From Komagataeibacter xylinus (GTDB lineage: Bacteria; Pseudomonadota; Alphaproteobacteria; Acetobacterales; Acetobacteraceae): a stretch of DNA of 64,000 nt. Shown here in pieces: positions 8,271-17,186 of this stretch. The position numbers and the translations under genes were made by a program. The stretch spans positions 248,001 to 312,000 of the forward strand of contig NZ_JARWSK010000002.1 of assembly GCF_031081985.1 (NCBI RefSeq). The letters are read 5' to 3'. Numbering within the stretch: position 1 is the first letter of the stretch; every line of letters begins with the position of its first letter. The notes below the pieces were generated by a model. That model was given only the letters and a program-made list of their open reading frames with translations. It did no database searches and was not told where the DNA came from.

Positions 8271-9527
8271 TCAGTGCGCGGCAGGTGCGGCATTCAGCTT
8301 GAGCACCCAGAACTGCGCGATGTCACGCGCGCCATTGGTGCCTTCCACGCTGTTGAACGTGGTAATGGCAGCCGCCTTCTGGCCCGCTGCCGCCTGCGCC
8401 AGACCATAATGCAGCCGACCGATATTGATGTCCGTCGGCCCCTTGGCCAGGCCCTGCTGCATCAGCGCCAGGCCTTTGTCAGCCTGGCCATTGAGCACGT
8501 AGTTGTAGCCTGCCGTGAGCATGGCATTGCCGGTTGCGGCCTGGCTGGCTGCCGTATCGAGGTTGGCCTTGGTGCTCTCGGCATTCTGGGCCACCATCGC
8601 CTTCAGCTTTTCGCTGCGGGGAGCCGAGGCGTCATGCCCCACCACGCCGCTGGCATAGCCCTGGTTGATGATGTCGAGCGCAAGCTGGGGCAGGCCCGCC
8701 TGCATGGCCAGTTCGGTAATGTCCATATACTCGGCCGAGGTCTTGACCAGACCGGACTCAAGGCGCACGCGGTCGATGTCAAGCCGCAGGCCCGGCGCCA
8801 TGTTGGGGTTGCTCAGCACGGAATGGACCACCTGCGCCCAGTAATCGGGCTTGGGGTAGTAGGTGGCGAGCATGACGTAGGTCTTGGTCAGCGCCGCGTT
8901 GTCCTTGAGCTGCGCCTGGCAGGCGGCAAGGAGCTGGAGCTGGTTCTCGGTGGGCTTGCCGCCCGCCTTGATGGTGGCATCGATCTGGCCCTGCTGCACG
9001 CGCGCCGCGTTGGCGAAGTCATGCTGCAGGTAATAGGCCTGGATCAGGATGGTCAGCATCTGCGGGTTCTTGCCACCCGCCTTGATGTATTTCTCGCTCA
9101 CCGCAACGGCGGTGGGGTAATCCTTGGCGGTGAAGGCCATGCTGCCTTCGGCAAGCGCCATCTGCTCCTTGGTGGCGGCAGGCGTGCGGGGCGAGGCGAT
9201 GAGCTTGTCATAGGCCGAGATGGCGGCAGGCACGTTGCCCGACTGGGCAGCCACGGCGGCGCGCATCTGGGCAATGGTGTAGGATTCGTAATCGGACTTG
9301 CCGCTTACGGCGTCCGCTTCGTCCACATCGGCCATGGCCTGCGGGTATTTCTTGGCGGCCAGGTCGGTCTGGGCCTTCTGCAGCGCCGTGCCCACCTTCT
9401 GGCCAAGCTGGTCAGCCGCATGCGCGCCGTGCATGGGCAGGACGCCCGCCACCGGCAGCGCCATCATGACCCCGGCCAGCAGGCGGCCACGCAGCCGGAA
9501 CAGCGATTTGGATGTGATGTTTTTCAA
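8271..9527 (-). CDS. secreted/periplasmic TPR-like repeat protein
   Basis: 418 residues from a TTG at 9527, preceded by GGAAGGA 8 nt upstream. The N-terminus is a signal peptide: basic RLRGR, hydrophobic core, cleavage near AHAAD. The rest is alanine-rich helical pairs resembling tetratricopeptide repeats (for example YPQAMADVDEADAV, DYPTAVAVSEKYIKAGG, GQADKGLALMQQGLAKGP). Probably a periplasmic scaffold. It follows exbB after a 13-bp perfect hairpin, so it may work with the ExbB complex or in envelope assembly. No specific family recognised. Confidence 0.75.
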   Translation of the reverse strand: MKNITSKSLFRLRGRLLAGVMMALPVAGVLPMHGAHAADQLGQKVGTALQKAQTDLAAKKYPQAMADVDEADAVSGKSDYESYTIAQMRAAVAAQSGNVPAAISAYDKLIASPRTPAATKEQMALAEGSMAFTAKDYPTAVAVSEKYIKAGGKNPQMLTILIQAYYLQHDFANAARVQQGQIDATIKAGGKPTENQLQLLAACQAQLKDNAALTKTYVMLATYYPKPDYWAQVVHSVLSNPNMAPGLRLDIDRVRLESGLVKTSAEYMDITELAMQAGLPQLALDIINQGYASGVVGHDASAPRSEKLKAMVAQNAESTKANLDTAASQAATGNAMLTAGYNYVLNGQADKGLALMQQGLAKGPTDINIGRLHYGLAQAAAGQKAAAITTFNSVEGTNGARDIAQFWVLKLNAAPAAH

Positions 9528-9625
9528 CTGTGATGTCCTTCCATGAACGGGTCATGGCCCGAATGATCGGCCAGGGCATCACGATGGACCCGTGCGGCCC
9601 ATCATTCAATCCGCCCCCGACCGCT

Positions 9626-9655
9626 GGCGCGGCGGCTCGATGGAGCCGCCGCGCC
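9626..9655. promoter_or_regulatory. perfect 13-bp stem hairpin between exbB and TPR gene
   Basis: GGCGCGGCGGCTC (9626-9638) pairs perfectly with GAGCCGCCGCGCC (9643-9655) across a 4-nt loop. There is no T-run on either side, so it looks like an mRNA processing or stabilising structure that could set exbB and TPR-gene expression apart, rather than a simple terminator. Confidence 0.5.
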
Positions 9656-9691
9656 GTGACGTTGAAATCAGGTTACGCGCGGATGGCAGTC

Positions 9692-10459
9692 TTATTCCGC
9701 CGGATCGTGCGTTTCATGGCGGTAACCGCCGATCAGGATGGACTGCACGTCGGCCGCGAAGTTGCGCACCTCGTCCAGCGCGCCCTTGTTGCGGCGGACG
9801 AGCATGTTGTAGCCGAGCACGGCCGGCACGGCGGTGCCGAGGCCGATGGCGGTCATAATCAGCGATTCACCAACCGGGCCTGCAACCTTGTCGATCGAGG
9901 CCTGCCCCGCGATGCCGATGGCGGTCAGCGCGTGATAGATGCCCCAGACGGTGCCGAACAGACCCACGAACGGCGAGGTGGACCCCACCGTGCCGAGGAA
10001 GGCAAGGCCGCCCTGCAGGCGGTTCTGGATGAAGTCCACCGAGCGCTGGATGGACATGGTGGTCCAGGAATACAGGTCGATCGTCTCCTGCATCGTGCCT
10101 TCATGGTGCTCGGCAGCGGTGATGCCGGTATCGGCGATGTAGCGGAAGGGCGATGCGGTATCGAGCAGGGCAGCACCCTCCTTGATGTCATGCGCGGGCC
10201 AGAACTTGGCCTTCACTTCCTTCGCCGCCTTCAGCATGCGGGCCTGCTCGAGGAATTTGGTGATCATGATGTACCATGTCCCGACAGACATCACGACCAT
10301 GATGATCAGCACGGTGCGGGCGATGAAGTCACCATTCGACCACAGCGCGCCCAGCCCGTAGGGATTATCGGCGGCGGCGGCGGGCGTGGCGTAGGCCAGT
10401 GCCGAAAAGGCGGTCAGCAGCGCGGCCGCCATGACTGGTTTACGATGCTGTCGGGTCAT
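9692..10459 (-). CDS. exbB: ExbB/TolQ/MotA-family proton channel protein with signal-like N-terminus
   Basis: 255 residues. Residues 8-30 look like a signal sequence (AAALLTAFSALAYATPAAAA), then TM1 (about 48-66) and two further TMs including FLGTVGSTSPFVGLFGTVWGIYHAL and GESLIMTAIGLGTAVPAVLGYN. The latter is the ExbB/TolQ signature. Energises TonB- or Tol-type transport with ExbD/TolR and TonB/TolA. An N-terminal extension is known in one ExbB subgroup. No ExbD gene is adjacent, which is odd because exbB-exbD is usually fixed. A short TonB-like gene lies just upstream. Confidence 0.88.
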   Translation of the reverse strand: MTRQHRKPVMAAALLTAFSALAYATPAAAADNPYGLGALWSNGDFIARTVLIIMVVMSVGTWYIMITKFLEQARMLKAAKEVKAKFWPAHDIKEGAALLDTASPFRYIADTGITAAEHHEGTMQETIDLYSWTTMSIQRSVDFIQNRLQGGLAFLGTVGSTSPFVGLFGTVWGIYHALTAIGIAGQASIDKVAGPVGESLIMTAIGLGTAVPAVLGYNMLVRRNKGALDEVRNFAADVQSILIGGYRHETHDPAE

Positions 10460-10567
10460 TTACCTCAAATCCTCTGACGAATAGGGCCATGCTTCTGGCC
10501 CGCAACACATTTGATGACTGTTATCTGACCAGTCCGGACGCTGAAAATCAATCCACATGTATCGTTT

Positions 10568-10897
10568 TCAGAACAATTCCGGCTGACGGACCCGGTTATC
10601 ACGCCCGATGACCGGGGCGGGAATGACCGGAACCACCGGCGCGACCATGGCCGGGCGCACGGGCGGCGGCGCGGGGGGCACGGGTGGTGGCGGCTCGGGG
10701 ATGATCCGGATCGCGAGCGGCGGCAGGGGGCGATAGGGCTCGGGAAACATGGGCTTGGCCTTGGGCCGCAGCCCATAGGCCAGCGCCGACACGACAACGA
10801 CATGGACCAGCAAGATCACCCCCGCCACGCGCCAGTACGGCGTGCGCTGTCGCTGCCTGGCGGCATAATCCTTTCCCATGACTTCGTCAGACCACAT
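10568..10897 (-). CDS. short TonB-like protein: one TM plus Pro-rich tail, no TonB C-domain
   Basis: 109 residues from the ATG at 10897, chosen because AGGAG sits 4 nt upstream. A basic cytoplasmic N-terminus (KDYAARQRQRTPYWR), one membrane segment (VAGVILLVHVVVVSALAYG) and a proline-rich periplasmic stretch (EPPPPVPPAPPPVRP) copy the first half of TonB. The ~90-residue receptor-binding domain is absent, and the 108 nt before exbB leave no room for it. Either a truncated TonB, or a dedicated small partner of this ExbB. Confidence 0.6.
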   Translation of the reverse strand: MWSDEVMGKDYAARQRQRTPYWRVAGVILLVHVVVVSALAYGLRPKAKPMFPEPYRPLPPLAIRIIPEPPPPVPPAPPPVRPAMVAPVVPVIPAPVIGRDNRVRQPELF

Positions 10898-10985
10898 GCC
10901 GCTCCTGTCCAGCCCCCTGCGCAGCACCCCGCGCGGGCCTGCCGTTCAAATTGCCCTGAGCGGAATTGGGCGTGCTCAGGGGCGC

Positions 10986-11008
10986 TGTGTCAAGCTTCAT
11001 ATGACACA
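10986..11008. promoter_or_regulatory. inverted repeat upstream of TonB-like/exbB
   Basis: TGTGTCA (10986-10992) and TGACACA (11002-11008) form a 7-bp inverted repeat with a 9-nt spacer, about 90 nt upstream of the TonB-like start. It is followed by an A/T-rich stretch toward the prfB terminator. A dimeric-regulator operator is plausible but unproven. Confidence 0.35.
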
Positions 11009-11058
11009 GATTCGAAACAATTTTTTCTTGGCAGAACAATGCCCAACGCCCATGGCAT

Positions 11059-11089
11059 GAAAAAACCCCGTGGCCTGGGCCACGGGGTT
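11059..11089 (-). terminator. Rho-independent terminator of prfB
   Basis: Read on the minus strand, AACCCCGTGGCC pairs with GGCCACGGGGTT and is followed at once by a T run (the A run at 11059-11065 on the plus strand). It lies 28 nt past the prfB stop. Confidence 0.85.
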
Positions 11090-11116
11090 GCCTGCCTGCA
11101 CGCCCCGGTTGTGGCG

Positions 11117-12248
11117 TTACTGCGCCTGGGCGCTGGCTTCCGAGCGGGTGGCCCCCACGCGGGCGGCAAGGGCTGCTGCCATGAAGTCATCGATATCGCC
11201 ATCCAGAATCGCGTCCGGGTTGGTTTTCTCGACGTTGGTGCGCAGGTCCTTGACCAGCTGGTAGGGGGCCAGCACGTAGGAGCGGATCTGGTGCCCCCAG
11301 CCGATATCGGTCTTGCTGGCCTCGGTCTGGGCGGCGGCGGCCTCGCGGCGCTGGAGTTCCTGCTCGTACATCCGCGCCTTGAGCATGGTCATGGCGGTGG
11401 CGCGGTTGCGGTGCTGCGAGCGGTCGGTCTGGCACGCCACCACGATGCCGGTGGGGATGTGCGTGATGCGGATGGCCGATTCCGTCTTGTTGACGTGCTG
11501 CCCACCCGCACCCGAGGCGCGGAAGGTATCGACACGCAGGTCGGCCTCGTTGATCTCGATCTCGATCGAGTCATCAACCACCGGGTACACCCACACGGAG
11601 GCAAACGAGGTCTGCCGCCTTGCCGCGGCATCAAACGGTGAGATGCGGACCAGCCGGTGCACGCCCGCCTCGGTCTTGAGCCAGCCATAGGCGTTGGGGC
11701 CGGTGACCTGGATGGTGGCGGACTTGATGCCTGCCTGCTCGCCCTCCGAGCTTTCCATCATGGTCACCTTGTAGCCATGCTGTTCGGCCCAGCGGGTGTA
11801 CATGCGCAGCAGCATCTCGGCCCAATCCTGCGCCTCGGTGCCGCCTGCGCCAGCATTGACCTCAAGGTAGCAGTCATTGCTGTCCGCCTCGCCCGAGAGC
11901 AGGCTCTCGGTCTCGCGGCGCTTGGCTTCCTCGGCCAGGGCGCGCAGGGTGCCCAGCGCCTCGGCCACCACGGCCTCGTCGCCTTCCATCTCGGCCAGTT
12001 CAACGAGTTCGATCGTGTCGTTCACATCGGCTTCAAGCCGCTGCACGCCCTCGATCTGGCTGGCCAGCATGGTGCGCTCGCGCATGAGTTTCTGCGCTGC
12101 GTCCGAATCGTTCCACAGGTCAGGGTCTTCGGCCCGGTTGTTCAGTTCCGCGAGGCGGTCAATTGCGACATCCCAGTCAAAGATGCCTCCTCAGCAGCGC
12201 CACCGACTGCTTGATCTGGTCGTTCAGGGCCTCTGTCTCGGCAGACAT
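11117..12248 (-). CDS. prfB: peptide chain release factor 2 with programmed +1 frameshift
   Basis: RF2 recognises UGA and UAA and triggers peptide release. Translation starts at ATG 12248 ([14 protein letters not shown]). Codon 23 is CTT and codon 24 an in-frame UGA (12179-12177). Skipping one base gives GAC and the long frame, which continues as [15 protein letters not shown] to the stop at 11117 (376 aa in total). The frameshift site is set up as AGGAGG-CAT-CTT-TGA-C. The catalytic GGQ ([13 protein letters not shown]) and the UGA-recognition SPF ([10 protein letters not shown]) are present. A shorter 322-codon reading from ATG 12085 misses the N-terminus. Downstream of PBP1A, as in many alphaproteobacteria. 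Confidence 0.95.
12176..12191 (-). promoter_or_regulatory. RF2 autoregulatory +1 frameshift site
   Basis: On the minus strand AGGAGG, then CAT, CTT, UGA, C. An internal Shine-Dalgarno-like hexamer sits three bases before the slippery CUU, directly ahead of the UGA stop. When RF2 is scarce the ribosome slips to +1 and makes more RF2. The arrangement matches the classic site. Confidence 0.95.
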
Positions 12249-12316
12249 GGGCTTGCTCCTTGCTCAACGGTCAACAGTACGGGCATGCGCCATGGCACGC
12301 CCGGCCATAAACGGCG

Positions 12317-14881
12317 TCAATACAGCCCGCCCATGCCAATGTCACCCCCGGAAGGCTGCGGAACGGGTGCTGCCGCCGGTGCCGCAGGGTGGCCAGCCGA
12401 TGTGCTGCCATCAGGCAGGGCGCTGGGGCTGGCCGGCATCGTGGCCATGTCGTTCTCGGAATCGGGCATGTTCTCCGCCCCCGTATCCGCCGCCGTCAGG
12501 GCCATGCCGGAGCCTGCGCCAAGATCCACGCTCTCACCGGGCACCTGGCCGGGCTTGAAGGCGTCGATTGCGATTCCCATGCCGGTATCGTAACGGGCAA
12601 GCTGCACGCCATCAGGCACGCGGAAGTCGAGGCGCGGGCGGGTGGCGAGCGCCGCCTTCATCACCTGGTTCCAGATCGGGCCTGCAATCACGCCGCCGGT
12701 CTCGTTCTTGCCCAGCGACTGCGGCGTGTCGAACCCGATCCACACCACCGTAACCAGATCGGGCGAGAAACCCGCGAACCACGCATCATTGAAGTCCTGG
12801 CTGGTGCCGGTCTTGCCCGCGATGGGCCGGTCGATGCCAGCGCCCGCGCGCACGCCCGTGCCCCGGCGCACCACGTCCTGCATCATGGCCACGATCTGGG
12901 CCGCGCTGGTGGCGGAGACGACCTGCGGGCGCGTATCGGCCACCTGCGGGCCATCGGCTGGCGTGCTGCCGGGCTGCCACGCAACCCCTTCGGACCGCCA
13001 CACCACGTTGCCGTTGCGGTCCTTGATGTCATCGATCAGGGAAGGTGTTACCAGCCTGCCGCCATTGGCGATGGTGGCGTAGGCGCCTGCCTCCTTCATC
13101 ACGGTGGTCTCCACCGCGCCGAGGGCCGCGGGCAGCACCAGCGGCATGGAATGCACGAGGCCAAGCCCCTGCGCGAGGCTGGCCACCGGCTTCATGCCGA
13201 TCTGGGCGGCAAGGCGGATGGTGACGAGGTTGCGCGATTCGCGCAGCGCGTCATGCAGGGTCGTGGGCCCCCAGAAATCCTTCTCGTAGTTGTTGGGGTG
13301 CCACTCGCCGTAGCTGACCGGGGAATCATCGAATTTCTGCGAAGGCGAGATCCCCTGCTCCATCGCCGCCAGATAGACGAACGGCTTGAACGAGGACCCC
13401 GGCTGGCGCGCGGCCTGAATGGCGCGGTTGAACTGCGATTCGCGGAACGACCACCCCCCCACCATCGCCAGCACGCGCCCGGTGCGCACGTCGATGGTGG
13501 CAAGCGCCCCCTCCACGCGCGGCACCTGACGGATGGCGACGCCGCTGCCATCGGCCTGGGGCTCGACCAGCACCACATCGCCCGTCTGCACGCCCTTGCC
13601 GGTGCGCATCCACGCCATGTCACGCGCCAGCACCGCGCCGGTATGGGGCATGACGGGGTCGCGCCCCTCAAGCCAGCCCACCCGGCCCGTAGCGGCCGAC
13701 AGCACCACGGCCACCCGCCACTGCTCCAGCATGGCGGCAGGCGCCGTAACATGCGCGAGCGCATTGGCCCAGTCGCCCTGCGCATCGGCAGCATCAACAT
13801 GCGCGAACGCGCCCCGCCAGCCGCCATGGGCGCGGTCATAGCGCAGCAGCCCCTCACGCAATGCGCCGGTAGCCACCTGCTGCAGGTGCGAATCCAGCGA
13901 GGTATGGACCGAAAGCCCGCCCTCCATGGTGGTGCCGATGCCGTAGCGCTCGATCAGTTCGCGGCGCACTTCCTCGGCAAACCATTCCGAGCCGGGCACG
14001 GGGCCGGGGCGGGTGAAGTTGGCGGGCACGAGGGGTTCAAGCTGGGCCGCGCGTGCCTCCTCGGGCGTAATCACCTTGAGGTCGGCCATACGGTCGAGCA
14101 CCCAGTTGCGCCGGTTGGTCGCCGCCTGCACGTAACGGTGCGGGTTGTAGTTGGTGGGCGATTTGGGCAGCGCGCCAAGGAAAGCGGCCTCGGCATTGTC
14201 AAGCTGGTCGAGCGGCTTGTTGAAATAGGTCTGGGCGGCGGCGCCGATGCCGTACGCGCCCTCGCCCAGATAGATCTCGTTGAGGTAGATCTCGAGGATC
14301 TGCTCCTTGCTCAGCGTCTGCTCGAGGCGCATGGCCAGCAGCGCTTCCTTGATCTTGCGGTCGATGGACACCGCATTCGACCCCAGCAGCATGATGCGCG
14401 CGACCTGCTGCGTGATGGTCGAGGCGCCGATGGGGCGGTGCTTGGTGCCATGCATCATCATGTCGGTGATGCCGGCACGCAGGATGGCCAGCGGGTCCAC
14501 GCCGCCATGGGTGAAGAATTTCTGGTCCTCGGCGGCCAGGAAGGCGCTGCGCACGCGCTCGGGTATGGCGCTGTAGGGCACGAAGATGCGCCGCTCGGCG
14601 GCGAGCTCGGCCATCACCTGGTCATCACCGGAATACAGGCGGCTCATGACGGGAGGCTGGTAGGTGCGCAGGCCATCAACCGTGGGCAGACCCTCGCTCA
14701 GGCGCTCATATTCGTACCAGCCCACAATGCCCGCGCCGCCGCTGCCCAGCAGCAGCACCGCCAGCGTGGTGCCCGCCAGCCAGCGCACCATGCGGTAGCG
14801 CGGGCGGCGCGGGCCACCCCCACCGGGGCGGGAGGGTCCATCCATCCGGCCATCGCGGCCTGATCCGTCAGCAAGCGTCAT
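12317..14881 (-). CDS. mrcA: penicillin-binding protein 1A, bifunctional transglycosylase/transpeptidase
   Basis: 854 residues. Short basic Pro/Gly-rich cytoplasmic start, TM at about 33-55, glycosyltransferase family 51 domain (AAEDQKFFTHGGVDPLA, ASTITQQVARIMLLG, LNEIYLGEGAYGIGAAA), OB-like linker, then transpeptidase with active-site SSFK (RQPGSSFKPFVYLAAME), SRN and KTG (GKTGTSQDFNDAWF). The C-terminal ~70 residues are Ala/Pro/Met-rich and probably disordered. Builds septal and side-wall peptidoglycan. Upstream of prfB. Confidence 0.96.
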   Translation of the reverse strand: MTLADGSGRDGRMDGPSRPGGGGPRRPRYRMVRWLAGTTLAVLLLGSGGAGIVGWYEYERLSEGLPTVDGLRTYQPPVMSRLYSGDDQVMAELAAERRIFVPYSAIPERVRSAFLAAEDQKFFTHGGVDPLAILRAGITDMMMHGTKHRPIGASTITQQVARIMLLGSNAVSIDRKIKEALLAMRLEQTLSKEQILEIYLNEIYLGEGAYGIGAAAQTYFNKPLDQLDNAEAAFLGALPKSPTNYNPHRYVQAATNRRNWVLDRMADLKVITPEEARAAQLEPLVPANFTRPGPVPGSEWFAEEVRRELIERYGIGTTMEGGLSVHTSLDSHLQQVATGALREGLLRYDRAHGGWRGAFAHVDAADAQGDWANALAHVTAPAAMLEQWRVAVVLSAATGRVGWLEGRDPVMPHTGAVLARDMAWMRTGKGVQTGDVVLVEPQADGSGVAIRQVPRVEGALATIDVRTGRVLAMVGGWSFRESQFNRAIQAARQPGSSFKPFVYLAAMEQGISPSQKFDDSPVSYGEWHPNNYEKDFWGPTTLHDALRESRNLVTIRLAAQIGMKPVASLAQGLGLVHSMPLVLPAALGAVETTVMKEAGAYATIANGGRLVTPSLIDDIKDRNGNVVWRSEGVAWQPGSTPADGPQVADTRPQVVSATSAAQIVAMMQDVVRRGTGVRAGAGIDRPIAGKTGTSQDFNDAWFAGFSPDLVTVVWIGFDTPQSLGKNETGGVIAGPIWNQVMKAALATRPRLDFRVPDGVQLARYDTGMGIAIDAFKPGQVPGESVDLGAGSGMALTAADTGAENMPDSENDMATMPASPSALPDGSTSAGHPAAPAAAPVPQPSGGDIGMGGLY

Positions 14882-14980
14882 CCGGTGTCCAATAAGGAAA
14901 GAAAAGGGCTGTTATGTGTCGCAAGGCCCCTGTCTAGCATTGTCCCGCGCTGCCGTCGCCCCCGATCCGCCCGGCCGGGT

Positions 14981-15868
14981 TCAGCCCGCGTTGCGGCTGG
15001 CCCATTCGGCCCGGCCATCATTGTCAAGCTGGCGGAATTCCTCATCGCTGAGCTCAATCGCGGCGGCGGCGGCATTATCGGCCACATGCTCGGGGCTGGA
15101 CGTGCCGGGAATGGGCAGCATGACCGGCGCGCGGCGCAACAGCCACGCCAGCGCGATCTGGCCGGGCTGCACGCCTTTCTCGCCCGCAAGCCGCGTGAGC
15201 ACGGTATCGCCCTTGGTCAACCCGCCCGCCGCAAGCGGCGCCCATGGAATGAAGCCGATATTCTCGCGCGTGCAGTAGTCCAGCACATCCTCCGAATAGC
15301 GGTTGACGAGGTTGAAGCGGTTCTGCACCGTCGCGACCGGGAAATACAGCCGCGCGCGCTCGATCATTTCCACCGTGACCTCCGACAGCCCCACATGGCG
15401 GATCAGCCCCTGCGCGCGCATGGCGGCAATGGCCTCGAACTGCCGCTCGGGCGTGCAGTCGGCCCCCACGCGGTGCAACTGCCACAGGTCAATACGCTCC
15501 ACCCCCAGCCTGCGCAGGCTCATCAGCACGCACTGGCGCAGGTAATCGGGGTTGCCGACGGGCTTCCAGATATCCGGCCCGTGGCGCGTATGGCCGCCCT
15601 TGGTGGCAATCAGCATACCCTCATAGGGGTGCAGCGCCTCGCGGATGAGGTTTTCGCTCACCTCCGGGCCATAGGCATCGGCGGTATCGACAAGATTGAT
15701 GCCGAGTTCGGGCAGGCGCTTCAGCGTGGCGAGCGCCTTCGCCCGGTCGGCAGGCTCCCCCCATATGCCCGGCCCGGTAATACGCATGGCCCCGAAGCCG
15801 AGCCGTGTGACCTCGATATCGCCCCCGATCATGAAGGACCCGGACTGGCGTGCATCAGGCGTGAACAT
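14981..15868 (-). CDS. aldo/keto reductase
   Basis: 295 residues from the ATG at 15868 (GGGAG 6 nt upstream; a longer reading from 15916 exists). TIM-barrel AKR motifs: [11 protein letters not shown], catalytic Asp/Tyr in DTADAYGPE, Lys in LIATKGG, and the NADPH-binding end [23 protein letters not shown]-dependent reductase for a carbonyl compound; the substrate is unknown. It resembles the YajO/pyridoxal-reductase-like group by length. Stand-alone between mrcA and hrcA. Confidence 0.88.
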   Translation of the reverse strand: MFTPDARQSGSFMIGGDIEVTRLGFGAMRITGPGIWGEPADRAKALATLKRLPELGINLVDTADAYGPEVSENLIREALHPYEGMLIATKGGHTRHGPDIWKPVGNPDYLRQCVLMSLRRLGVERIDLWQLHRVGADCTPERQFEAIAAMRAQGLIRHVGLSEVTVEMIERARLYFPVATVQNRFNLVNRYSEDVLDYCTRENIGFIPWAPLAAGGLTKGDTVLTRLAGEKGVQPGQIALAWLLRRAPVMLPIPGTSSPEHVADNAAAAAIELSDEEFRQLDNDGRAEWASRNAG

Positions 15869-15979
15869 GGCTTTCTCCCTGCGTGACGGGCACGCCCGCG
15901 CCTGTGCGGCGGGCATGCGGTTGCGGTCTGCCCACCATAAGGGCGCGGGGTGGGCACGGTTGCATGAAGATGCCGCAGT

Positions 15980-17053
15980 TCAGCCCAGCAGGCGGCCAAT
16001 CACGCGCGCGGTGTAGTCCACCACCGGGATGATGCGGCCATAATTGATGCGGGTGGGGCCGATCACGCCAATCGCGCCCACGATGCGGTTGCTGTCGGTG
16101 CGCGCGGGGGCGACCACCACCGACATGCCCGCCATGCCGAACAGCCCGCTTTCGGCCCCGATGAAGATGCGCACCCCTTCCGATTCCCGCGCAAGGTCGA
16201 GCAGGCGCAGCATGGTCTCCTGCGTTTCCAGCCGCTCGAACAGCATCTGGATAGTGGTCAGGCGCTCGATCTCAGTCACATCGGCCAGAAGCCGGCCCTG
16301 CCCGCGAATGAACAGCGTGCCGCCGCGCTCCTCGGCATCGCTCCATGTGGCAAGGCCACTGGCCACCACGCCTGCCGTGAGGTGGTCGAGTTCGTTGCGG
16401 TTGGCGGTCATGTCGGTGCTGACCGTCTCGCGCAGGCGGTCGAGCGTCTGGCCCGACAGGTGGGCGTTGAGGTAATTGCCTGCCTCCACCAGCGCCGAGG
16501 GCGGCAGGCCCGGCGGCGTTTCGATCACGCGGTTTTCAACCTGCCCATCCGCGCTGACCAGAATGACCAGCGCGCGCCCCGGGCCAAGGGCCACGAACTC
16601 GATATGCTTGATGGTGGAGGAATCGCTCTTGGGCGCCATGACCAGCCCCGCCGCCGAGGACAGGCCCGAGAGCATGGACGAGGCCTGCGCCAGCATGTCC
16701 TCCAGCGAGCGGCCCTTCACATCGAGCGTGCCCGCGATGCTTTCACGCTCCTCCTCGCTCAGGCTGCCAAACTGCAGTAGGCCATCGACAAACAGCCGCA
16801 CGCCCTTCTCGGTGGGCAGGCGGCCTGCCGAGGCATGGGGCGAGAACAGCAGCCCCGCATCGGTCAGGTCGGCCATGACGTTGCGAATCGTGGCGGGCGA
16901 GAGCGAGAGCGGCAGGCGCTGCGACAGGGTGCGCGAGCCCATCGGCTCGCCCGTTTCCACATACTGTTCCACGATCTCGCGCAGGATCGCGGCGGAACGC
17001 GCATCAAGCCCGGACAGCAGGGCCGGCTGCGATACCGGTGATCGGGTTTCCAT
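15980..17053 (-). CDS. hrcA: heat-inducible transcription repressor HrcA
   Basis: 357 residues from the ATG at 17053, placed 7 nt after AAAGGAGG; the ATG at 17059 sits too close to that site, and the open frame upstream is non-coding. Winged-helix start (LDARSAAILREIVEQYVETGEPMGSRTL, SPATIRNVMADLTDAGLL), GAF-like middle and HrcA C-terminus (IGVIGPTRINYGRIIPVVDYTA). It normally represses groESL/dnaK via CIRCE. I see no CIRCE repeat here, so hrcA itself is probably not autoregulated through it. Divergent from rph. Confidence 0.95.
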   Translation of the reverse strand: METRSPVSQPALLSGLDARSAAILREIVEQYVETGEPMGSRTLSQRLPLSLSPATIRNVMADLTDAGLLFSPHASAGRLPTEKGVRLFVDGLLQFGSLSEEERESIAGTLDVKGRSLEDMLAQASSMLSGLSSAAGLVMAPKSDSSTIKHIEFVALGPGRALVILVSADGQVENRVIETPPGLPPSALVEAGNYLNAHLSGQTLDRLRETVSTDMTANRNELDHLTAGVVASGLATWSDAEERGGTLFIRGQGRLLADVTEIERLTTIQMLFERLETQETMLRLLDLARESEGVRIFIGAESGLFGMAGMSVVVAPARTDSNRIVGAIGVIGPTRINYGRIIPVVDYTARVIGRLLG

Positions 17054-17186
17054 CGCCATGCCTCCTTTGCACGCAGTCATCCGCAAGCCCCCATCATAAC
17101 AGATACCGCACGCCTGTGCCCACGCAGGACTGGAAATAGGGGCGGATTGCGCGCTATGCCGCCCCCTCACCTTGCGGAGTTGCCCC

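Noticed and set aside
12389-14863. 824-codon plus-strand open frame opposite PBP1A
   Set aside because: His/Arg/Gly-rich shadow of a high-GC gene; the minus strand carries all PBP1A motifs.
17054-17186. CIRCE element expected near hrcA
   Set aside because: No TTAGCACTC/GAGTGCTAA-type inverted repeat is present between hrcA and rph.
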